Assembly: GCA_039029935.1 (NCBI GenBank)
Contig: JBCCFC010000246.1
Coordinates: 1 to 13,093 of the forward strand
Reading direction: 5' to 3'
Origin: G039029935 sp039029935
Lineage (GTDB): Bacteria; Chloroflexota; Anaerolineae; Caldilineales; Caldilineaceae
DNA length: 13,093 bases
The notes under the pieces are model-generated. The model was not told where the DNA came from. It did not search any database and saw only the letters and a program-made list of their open reading frames with translations. The translations under genes and the position numbers were made by a program. Positions 7,791 through 13,093 of the stretch are shown one piece after another; position 1 is the stretch's first letter; each line of letters begins with the position of its first letter.

Positions 7791-7850
7791 AAAGAAGATG
7801 TAGAAGAAACCGAGTTTTTCAAAAAATTCGGTTTCTTCTACATCTTCTTT
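7791..7850. terminator. 23-bp perfect hairpin between convergent genes
   Basis: Left arm 7791-7813 and right arm 7828-7850 are exact reverse complements over 23 bp. The 14-base A/T loop (GTTTTTCAAAAAAT) could extend the stem. It lies 113 bp after the Uma2 stop, and the last base of its right arm is also the last base of the pgpH stop codon on the other strand. It therefore could end transcription from both sides, although the T-tract on either side is only modest. The length and perfection also suit a REP-like mobile palindrome. Confidence 0.75.
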
Positions 7851-10060
7851 TATGACGTCTCAGTTCGTTTGACTGGCTCAGGATAATTCACACGAGGATG
7901 ATGGACTCCTTGTAATACCTGTTGAAAGACATCTTTGATAATTTCTAGCTCACGCAATGTCAAATCGCATTCATTTAGCTCACCATCATCAACGCGCTCA
8001 TCGACCAATTTATCAATCAGCTTTTCTAAATCCTCGCGTGTGGTGGGACGAATCGCACGTACCGCCGCTTCGCAGGTATCGGCCAACAACATGATGGCCG
8101 TCTCTTTGCTCTGTGGGCTAGGTCCCGCGTACCGGAAATCGTCCTCATTCACTGTCCCTTCTTTGCCCTCTTCTTCAGCCCTTTTCAACGCTTGGTAGTA
8201 AAAGGCTTTGGTGACAGACGATCCATGATGCTCACGAATGAAGTCTTGGATACGGGCAGGTAGGCCATATTTCTTCGCCAAGTTAATGCCATCCGTGACA
8301 TGGCTGATGATGATCTGTGAGCTGGTCAGTGGATCGAGTTTCTCATGGGGAGATTCCCCAGGGCTAATGTTTTCGGCAAAAAAGTAGGGGCGCACGGTCT
8401 TGCCAATGTCATGGTAATAGGCCGCCACACGCACAAGAAATGCATCTGCACCGATGGCCTCTGCCGCCCGTTCCGCCAAATTAGCAACAATAATCGAATG
8501 GTGGTAGGTTCCCGACGATTTTAGCATCAACTGACGTAGGAGTGGATGCGTGGGGCGGCTCAGTTCCGTCAGTCGCAGGCTGGTGGTGACATCAAATAAG
8601 TTGCCAAAGGCCAAATAGCCAATGAGCGCGATACTGGCAGACAGAGGTCCTTGAAGCATGACCAGCAAGCTATTTTGTAGCATGGTTTGCATGGGGGTCT
8701 GTGCAAAAGGCATCTCAAAGGTCAAATAGACCAATAGATTGCTCAACGAAATCGCAGCACCTGCCCAGACAAAGGCAGAGAGGCGGTCCGCCCGACCCAA
8801 GATGACAATACCGAGCAGTGGTCCCACGCTCATGTAGGAGATGAGTGCAGGGTTACTGCTGTCCAGTTGATGAATAAACAGCGTAAAGGCAATCGTCACA
8901 ACAATAGCCACCTGAAAGTCAACGAGTACTGTGACCAAAATGCTGAGTGCGGCCAGCGGATAGAGATAGGGCAACCATTCATGGGGCAGGATCATAAATT
9001 TGGCGGCAATCATCCATATCGATGAACAGACCACCAAGAGCGCAATGGATTGCAGATTTTTTGTGTGTTGTCGCTGAAAGCGCTTGACTGGTTTGGGGCT
9101 TGTTGCATTCGTGGTGGAGCCATTCGATGAGGTGGTCAGCATATAGAGCGACTGCCCCAAGGTATTTTCTGGAAGTCGATAGATGACCAAGCTGGCTGTG
9201 CTGACGACAATGATGGCGAAGAAGGCGGCACGGATAAATTGCCACCAATCCCATTCTGCCTGGATTAGCCCAACCTGCGTCAATGCCTCAACATCCTCGG
9301 AAGCCACGATATCACCCGCACGTAGAATCACCTCATCGACTTCCAAGATGGCATCAACGGCCATGACCTCGCTGCGCGCCAATTCACGCAATTCCCCTGT
9401 CCGTGTTTCATTGAAAATGCTATTAGCGCGAATTAACCTGCGTACCAATTCTGCCGTCACATCGGTGACAGATTCGTTGAGATTGGGGTTGATCAGCGTC
9501 GGGACGCTGCGACGCGCTAGCGCAATTGTATTTTCACGGATTTCGCCGCGCATGGCTCGGTCCAACGCCAGTGGAACTTCTTCAAGTGCTTTATTCCACT
9601 CAAACGAGGACATGCTCAAAATTGCGAGCGTTGCCTCTGGACTCAGCCCTAAGTCCCCGATTGCCAACAAATAGTCGGTCTGCAACTCAGGCGTCGCATA
9701 GGGGTCCTTGCGTACAATGGTAATAAATTCCAGCACCTCACGGGCGCGGCTAATCTGTTGACGACGAATGCGCCCTTCCGCACTGTCATATTGATCAGGC
9801 ACAGCTTGGGCAGCACGATCCCTCGCCTGCGCGGTCAACCATTCACTCTTATAGGTGATTTTGACAGGTGCGACAATATCTTGTGGTGCAACTTGACCCA
9901 CTTCTAATTGAACTTGACTGCCTAATGGTATATTCCACGAGAGCAAACCAACCATCAGCAGCACAGTATACCCAATCAATGCAATGGCAAAGAATGAGTG
10001 AAAATGAGTGTATTTCTGGATTTGGGTATGGGCAAAGTTACGCACACGATAGGTGATCAT
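7850..10060 (-). CDS. pgpH: 7TM-HD phosphodiesterase, PgpH-like (c-di-AMP hydrolysis)
   Basis: Membrane HD-domain protein of 736 residues; Listeria PgpH and Bacillus YqfF are about 710-720. In Listeria PgpH hydrolyses c-di-AMP to pApA. A first membrane helix lies at ~22-42, followed by the outside 7TMR-HDED sensory domain (~50-270, with VAPQDIVAPVKITYKSEW). A bundle of membrane helices fills about 273-490. The cytosolic HD domain runs from ~505 to 700. Metal and catalytic motifs are GTYHHSIIVANLAE (His520/521), YYHDIGK (His550/Asp551), EHHG (611-613 region) and LLADTCEAAVRA (Asp661). The ATG at 10060 directly abuts the yqeY stop with zero spacing, so translation is probably coupled. The opposite-strand cdaA lies about 6 kb away. 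Substrate assignment rests on family; no binding data can be read from sequence. Confidence 0.9.
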   Translation of the reverse strand: MITYRVRNFAHTQIQKYTHFHSFFAIALIGYTVLLMVGLLSWNIPLGSQVQLEVGQVAPQDIVAPVKITYKSEWLTAQARDRAAQAVPDQYDSAEGRIRRQQISRAREVLEFITIVRKDPYATPELQTDYLLAIGDLGLSPEATLAILSMSSFEWNKALEEVPLALDRAMRGEIRENTIALARRSVPTLINPNLNESVTDVTAELVRRLIRANSIFNETRTGELRELARSEVMAVDAILEVDEVILRAGDIVASEDVEALTQVGLIQAEWDWWQFIRAAFFAIIVVSTASLVIYRLPENTLGQSLYMLTTSSNGSTTNATSPKPVKRFQRQHTKNLQSIALLVVCSSIWMIAAKFMILPHEWLPYLYPLAALSILVTVLVDFQVAIVVTIAFTLFIHQLDSSNPALISYMSVGPLLGIVILGRADRLSAFVWAGAAISLSNLLVYLTFEMPFAQTPMQTMLQNSLLVMLQGPLSASIALIGYLAFGNLFDVTTSLRLTELSRPTHPLLRQLMLKSSGTYHHSIIVANLAERAAEAIGADAFLVRVAAYYHDIGKTVRPYFFAENISPGESPHEKLDPLTSSQIIISHVTDGINLAKKYGLPARIQDFIREHHGSSVTKAFYYQALKRAEEEGKEGTVNEDDFRYAGPSPQSKETAIMLLADTCEAAVRAIRPTTREDLEKLIDKLVDERVDDGELNECDLTLRELEIIKDVFQQVLQGVHHPRVNYPEPVKRTETS

Positions 10061-10522
10061 TTAGGCAGTTAAGAGCTTCTTTGCGGCTTGATTGACCATT
10101 TTGCCGTCGGCGACACCAGCAACTTTGGGCATGACAGCCGACATGACTTTACCCATCTCCTTCATAGACGAAGCCCCAAGCTCATCAATCGTGGCTTGCA
10201 CAATGGCTTCGAGTTCTGCTTCACCCAACTGTTGTGGAAGGTATCGTTCGATAATGGCTAATTCCGCCAATTCTGTTTCCGCGCGGTCAGCATGACCAAG
10301 CTTTTCATACTCCGCTGCCGTGTCACGACGTTTTTTGGCTTCCTTTTGGACAATTTTCAGAACCTCATCTTCGGTTACAGCATGGTTGACATCAACTTTG
10401 CTGGCTTCGGTAATGGCGGCCTTGATAGATCGGATCGTCAATTTAGCCAAAGCGTCTTTGTCACGCATGGCCTGTTTGAGATCAGCGTCAATCCGCTCAC
10501 GTAGTGATTGTGTATCTGACAT
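10061..10522 (-). CDS. yqeY: YqeY (GatB/Yqey-domain) family protein
   Basis: Small soluble protein of 153 residues resembling the C-terminal tRNA-binding domain of the GatB/E amidotransferase subunits. Free-standing YqeY proteins have no firmly established reaction. Family signatures are MRDKDALAKLTIRSIKAAI near the N-terminus, VLKIVQKEAKKRRDTAAEYEKLGHADRAETELAELAIIERYLPQQL in the middle and GKVMSAVMPKVAGVADGKMVNQAAKKLL at the end. The ATG at 10522 is preceded on the minus strand by an AGGGA-type ribosome-binding site 11 bases upstream. It is the first gene of a two-gene unit with pgpH; in Bacillus yqeY and the pgpH homologue yqfF also share a region, with other genes between them. Confidence 0.92.
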   Translation of the reverse strand: MSDTQSLRERIDADLKQAMRDKDALAKLTIRSIKAAITEASKVDVNHAVTEDEVLKIVQKEAKKRRDTAAEYEKLGHADRAETELAELAIIERYLPQQLGEAELEAIVQATIDELGASSMKEMGKVMSAVMPKVAGVADGKMVNQAAKKLLTA

Positions 10523-10562
10523 AATTACTTTATTCCCTGCGATATTGCTTAGAATGATATTT

Positions 10563-10589
10563 TTGACCTGATATTTGTTATACTATAAT
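10563..10589 (+). promoter_or_regulatory. Candidate rightward promoter, about 380 bp before obg
   Basis: TTGACC at 10563-10568 and TATAAT at 10584-10589. Both boxes are good but the 15-nt spacer is short of the preferred 17. Transcription would run toward obg with a long leader, or stop at the small GGTCA hairpin plus TTTT near 10640. Confidence 0.3.
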
Positions 10590-10871
10590 GAGATTGGACG
10601 GTTATTTGGTTCCTGATGGTATTGGTCAAAATGACCTTTTGGTAACTATAGTGTAGCGTATAAAACTACGCAATTTTACGTAAGTAAAAGGATAGAATTC
10701 AGATTTCCATACTACAATTTCCATGCTGTCAGTTGACGCTCATTATATCACAATCCTCAAACCTGCCCTATTGTGTTCGGTTTTGTATCTGCCCATCCGT
10801 TGTATATTGTGTATTCGTCTAGTAATTGTTAGAAAATTGTCAGGTTTCGGACTATCAAATCATAAAGCACC

Positions 10872-10922
10872 AAGGCAGGAATCCATTCGGATATAACGCT
10901 AGATTCCTGCCTTCACAGGAAT
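10872..10922. repeat. REP-like palindromic element upstream of obg
   Basis: A perfect 12-bp inverted repeat, AAGGCAGGAATC (10872-10883) and GATTCCTGCCTT (10902-10913), separated by 18 bases. A third arm, CAGGAAT (10916-10922), can pair instead with ATTCCTG (10903-10909). On the minus strand it reads GTCATTCCTGTGAAGGCAGG, close to the widespread 'GTCATTCC...GGAATC' REP family found in many bacteria. It could act as a structured leader of obg or simply be a dispersed repeat. Confidence 0.75.
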
Positions 10923-10970
10923 GACAACACCCGAAAACTTCATTTACAGAGTAATAAGGTTAGGTATTGT

Positions 10971-12263
10971 ATGTTTTTTGACCAAGCAAAAATTTATGTA
11001 AAATCAGGTGATGGTGGTAATGGGCTTGTCGCCTTTCGTCGAGAGAAATATGTGGCGCGGGGTGGCCCGTCGGGCGGCAATGGTGGGCGTGGTGGTCATG
11101 TCTATTTGGTGGTTGATCCACAACTGAACACGCTTCAAGCCTACAAATATAAAATACACCATCGCGCTGACAACGGTGTGAATGGTGGTCGTTCTGATAT
11201 GACAGGGGCCAATGGGGACCATCTGCGTCTTCCTGTTCCACCTGGGACAGTGGCGCGAGATGCAGATACAGGTGAGTTATTGGCAGACTTGACGCACGAA
11301 AATCAGTCTGTGTGTATTTTGCGTGGTGGGCGTGGTGGGCGTGGCAACAATGCCTTTAAATCGTCACGTAACAAAGCACCGCGTATCTCTGAGCGCGGTG
11401 AGCCAGGCGAGGAACGCTGGATTGACCTTGAGCTCAAACTCGTCGCTGACATTGGTATCATCGGTGTACCGAACGCGGGAAAATCAACGCTGTTGAGTGT
11501 TGTCAGTGCGGCCAAACCCAAGATTGCCTCCTATCCATTCACAACGGTTATTCCCAACTTGGGTGTCGCCGAACTTGACCACCGCCAGATGGTGCTGGCC
11601 GACATTCCGGGACTGCTGGAAGGCGCACATAGCGGTGTGGGGCTGGGATTGGACTTTCTGCGTCACATCGAACGCACCCGTATCCTCATTCATGTATTAA
11701 GTGGCGATAGTCCCGACCCACTGGGTGACTTAGAGGCCATCAACCAAGAGTTAGCCCTCTTTAACCCAGCGCTCGAAGAGAAACCGCAATTGGTGGTCTT
11801 TAACAAGATGGACTTGCCCGATGCACAGGAGCTGTGGCCGCTGATCAAAGAAGCGATTGAAGAACAGGATTTACCGATCCTGGAGATCAGCGCGGTCGCA
11901 CGGCAAAACATCCAGCCCATGCTCTATCGTGTGCAGGCCATGCTCGATGCGTTACCACCCGTCGAACCGCCCATATCGGACGAAGAAGAATTCTTGACGG
12001 AGATTACACCCGCTGATGACGAACGTGCCTTTACGATTTCCCCGCTAGATGAAGGCGCATGGCGTGTCGAGGGCATCGCCATTGAACGCACGGCAAAGAT
12101 GACCAACTGGGACTACTACGAAGCCTCGCTACGGTTCCAACGGATTTTGGATGCAATGGGGATTTCGGAGGCACTGCGGGATGCTGGAGTTGAGGATGAG
12201 GATGTGATTCATATTGGCGATATTGAGTTGGTTTGGGGATATGAGAATGCGCTTGATGATTAA
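10971..12263 (+). CDS. obg: GTPase Obg (CgtA/ObgE)
   Basis: Essential ribosome-associated GTPase acting on 50S assembly and stress responses. The protein is 430 residues, as expected for Obg with a C-terminal OCT domain. The glycine-rich Obg fold covers 1-~158 (GDGGNGLVAFRREKYVARGG, GGRGGRGNNAF). The G domain has GVPNAGKS (165-172), the YPFTT switch (188-192), DIPG (211-214), NKMD (278-281) and SAV (308-310 region). The OCT domain runs from ~350 to 424 (GAWRVEGIAIERTAKMTNWDYYEASLRFQ, WGYEN at the end). The ATG at 10971 follows AAGGT at 10956-10960. It is transcribed away from yqeY/pgpH and is followed by the MITE-like insertion, whose hairpin may also end the transcript. Confidence 0.97.
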   Translation: MFFDQAKIYVKSGDGGNGLVAFRREKYVARGGPSGGNGGRGGHVYLVVDPQLNTLQAYKYKIHHRADNGVNGGRSDMTGANGDHLRLPVPPGTVARDADTGELLADLTHENQSVCILRGGRGGRGNNAFKSSRNKAPRISERGEPGEERWIDLELKLVADIGIIGVPNAGKSTLLSVVSAAKPKIASYPFTTVIPNLGVAELDHRQMVLADIPGLLEGAHSGVGLGLDFLRHIERTRILIHVLSGDSPDPLGDLEAINQELALFNPALEEKPQLVVFNKMDLPDAQELWPLIKEAIEEQDLPILEISAVARQNIQPMLYRVQAMLDALPPVEPPISDEEEFLTEITPADDERAFTISPLDEGAWRVEGIAIERTAKMTNWDYYEASLRFQRILDAMGISEALRDAGVEDEDVIHIGDIELVWGYENALDD

Positions 12264-12277
12264 CCGAAAACATTGAT

Positions 12278-12378
12278 GACTCTGCTGAAAAAAGGTCAAA
12301 ATCGCTTAAAAGTCCGACTTCTCACCAGTGGTAGCGATTAGCAAATTCTACAGAAGTCGGACTTTTTTCAGCGGAGTC
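12278..12378. mobile_element. MITE-like 101-bp inverted-repeat element with 6-bp target duplication
   Basis: Ends are 16-bp terminal inverted repeats, GACTCTGCTGAAAAAA (12278-12293) and TTTTTTCAGCGGAGTC (12363-12378), with one mismatch that is a G-U pair in RNA. They are flanked by the direct repeat ATTGAT (12272-12277 and 12379-12384), as a target-site duplication would be. Inside, a perfect 15-bp stem pairs 12308-12322 with 12352-12366. It contains no reading frame, so it would depend on a transposase elsewhere. The insertion-sequence family could not be named. It sits between obg and xisH. Confidence 0.7.
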
Positions 12379-12389
12379 ATTGATAGAAT

Positions 12390-12395
12390 AAGGAG
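12390..12395 (+). promoter_or_regulatory. Ribosome-binding site of xisH
   Basis: AAGGAG at 12390-12395, 6 bases before the ATG at 12402. A strong site at this place shows that the true xisH start is 12402, ahead of the frameshift, and not the GTG at 12464 in the long downstream frame. Confidence 0.8.
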
Positions 12396-12401
12396 ACTGT
12401 T

Positions 12402-12817
12402 ATGTCAGCATTCGATGCTTACCATGATATTGTTGTTAATGCATTGAAAATGATGATTGGACAGTGTATGATGAGTCATTATATTTCCGTGTCGGAGATG
12501 TTAAAGCGTATATTGATATTGGTGCGGAAAAAGTGATTATTGCAGAAAAGGGAATGAGCAAAATTGCAGTTGAGGTAAAAAGCTTTATAGGCGAATCCAA
12601 TATGCCAGAGTTTCAACGTGCATTGGGGCAATATATAGAATATAATACGATTTTGGAACTGAAGGAACCTGACCGAATTCTATATTTAGCTGTCCCTAAA
12701 GATGTCTATGATACATTTTTTGCTTGGCCGTTGATCCAGCAAATAACACAAGGGCAGGCTATGAAGTTTCTTGTATATGATGAGATTGAACAGGGGATTG
12801 TGCAATGGATAAATTAG
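12402..12817 (+). pseudogene. xisH: XisH-family protein, interrupted by a one-base frameshift
   Basis: XisH (fdxN-element excision controlling factor family), a PD-(D/E)XK-like fold protein almost always paired with XisI. From ATG 12402 the frame gives MSAFDAYHDIVVNALK, the expected XisH N-terminus. The remainder, NDDWTVYDESLYFRVG...VQWIN, lies in the -1 frame and ends at TAG 12815-12817. Joining them requires one extra A in the AAAA run at 12447-12450 and yields about 138 residues, the usual XisH length. Family motifs in the second part are YIDIGAEK, IAEKG and AVEVKSF (the E-x-K), plus LGQYIEYN and PDRILYLAVP. It overlaps xisI by 13 bases. The break may be a true mutation or a sequencing indel in a homopolymer; I cannot tell which. 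The function of XisH is poorly known. Confidence 0.85.
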
Positions 12818-13093
12818 TAGCTTATCGGGAATATATCAAAATACTTCTCAAAAAATATGGCGAAGATCAAGACAAACCCGAAGATAGCGTTGTCACGCAG
12901 ACAGTGATAGATGAGGAGCGAGACCATTATCACTTATTCCATGCAGGATGGAATAATGGATACCGTATTTACGGATGTTATTTACATTTCGACATTATCA
13001 ACAACAAGATTTGGCTACGAGCAGTTGCCCGAGTCGAGCAAGGGCAGAAGACAGTTGCCCAGCAGCAGTGGAGCAAGCTAAGTCAATTGTCAA
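12805..13093 (+). CDS. xisI: XisI-family protein, partial at the window edge
   Basis: Partner of XisH, running past the right end of the window (96 codons visible). Residues 1-71 fit XisI closely: MDKLVAYREYIKILLKKY, then TQTVIDEERDHYHLFHAGW (31-49), YRIYGCYLHFDI (53-64) and KIWL (68-71). In ordinary XisI proteins this is followed by a segment like QxDGTExGIAxELVxxGVPKEDIVLAF and a stop near residue 111. Here the reading instead continues as RAVARVEQGQKTVAQQQW, with no resemblance to that segment in any of the three frames. The ATG overlaps the xisH end by 13 bases, so the two are translationally linked. The C-terminus is likely altered by rearrangement or repeat insertion at about 13018. Confidence 0.8.
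   Translation, partial: MDKLVAYREYIKILLKKYGEDQDKPEDSVVTQTVIDEERDHYHLFHAGWNNGYRIYGCYLHFDIINNKIWLRAVARVEQGQKTVAQQQWSKLSQLS
13022..13091. repeat. Imperfect ~30-32 base direct repeat at the altered xisI end
   Basis: CAGTTGCCC occurs at 13022-13030 and again at 13052-13060, and a looser match CAATTGTC at 13084-13091. AGCAAG recurs after each of the first two copies. The spacing is 30 then 32 bases. The stretch begins four bases after the last codon that resembles XisI. It is truncated by the window edge, so its nature is unclear. Confidence 0.35.

Larger units (their letters stand above)
10523..10970. other. 448-bp divergent non-coding gap between yqeY and obg
   Basis: No credible gene. It must hold the leftward yqeY and rightward obg promoters. 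A rightward TTGACC (10563-10568) and perfect TATAAT (10584-10589) are 15 nt apart. Two small inverted repeats follow: GGTCA/TGACC (10624-10636, followed by TTTT) and GCGTA/TACGC (10656-10671). On the minus strand TATAGT/TATAAC overlap the same AT-rich block and could serve yqeY. The right part holds the REP-like palindrome listed separately. No riboswitch consensus, including the c-di-AMP ydaO type, was recognised. Confidence 0.6.

Noticed and set aside
9183..9674. A 163-codon plus-strand open frame inside pgpH.
   Set aside because: Low-complexity Ser/Thr/Ala/Arg composition without motifs, antisense to a well-supported conserved gene.
10624..10671. Small non-coding RNA between 10584 and 10671 made from the TATAAT promoter and two hairpins.
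   Set aside because: The stems are only 5 bp each and the promoter spacer is 15 nt, too weak to call an RNA gene.
12447..12452. Programmed -1 frameshifting in xisH.
   Set aside because: The zero-frame codons TTG AAA do not re-pair well after a one-base slip, and there is no obvious stimulatory stem just downstream; a plain indel explains it better.
12464..12817. A separate short gene starting at the GTG at 12464.
   Set aside because: There is no ribosome-binding site before it, and the missing N-terminus of XisH is present just upstream in another frame with a strong site.
1..13093. CRISPR array, tRNA or rRNA genes, intact insertion sequence.
   Set aside because: No spaced identical repeats of CRISPR type, no cloverleaf with T-loop consensus, no ribosomal RNA signature and no transposase reading frame were seen.

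Overview
This window most likely comes from a Chloroflexota-type bacterium of moderate GC content. The evidence is a c-di-AMP module of the CdaA/CdaR/PgpH type together with a Uma2-family protein and an XisH/XisI pair. Uma2 and XisH/XisI are families that are abundant in filamentous Chloroflexota and Cyanobacteria. A cyanobacterium cannot be excluded from this sequence alone. Most of the window is conserved housekeeping sequence, with accessory genes and repeat elements in the gaps.

Layout. Bases 1-6516 read rightward as a compact series: argF (ornithine carbamoyltransferase), cdaA (diadenylate cyclase), cdaR (YbbR-domain regulator), der (double GTPase), a block of two different short tandem repeats, arfB (ribosome-rescue hydrolase), and a two-domain CinA-like/nucleotidyltransferase protein. 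A separately promoted Uma2-family nuclease-like gene follows at 6634-7677. It converges, across a 23-bp perfect hairpin, with a leftward pair: yqeY (10522-10061) directly abutting pgpH (10060-7850), a seven-helix HD-domain protein expected to be a c-di-AMP phosphodiesterase. A 448-bp non-coding gap holds small hairpins and a REP-like palindrome. It is followed by rightward obg, a small MITE-like inverted-repeat insertion, a frameshifted xisH, and an xisI that runs off the right edge and loses its expected C-terminus.

Functional links. Synthesis (CdaA), regulation (CdaR) and probable breakdown (PgpH) of c-di-AMP are encoded within 9 kb on opposite strands. Der, Obg, YqeY and ArfB form a ribosome assembly, translation and quality-control theme. 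The CinA/NadD-like fusion suggests a two-step pyridine-nucleotide salvage enzyme, but a lysine usual in active CinA domains is not visible. The accessory right end (MITE, frameshifted xisH, altered xisI) looks like a locus in decay or rearrangement. No CRISPR array, tRNA, rRNA or intact transposase was seen. I found no clear new multi-gene system; the most interesting items are the fusion protein, the structured insertion at 12278-12378 and the damaged XisH/XisI pair.
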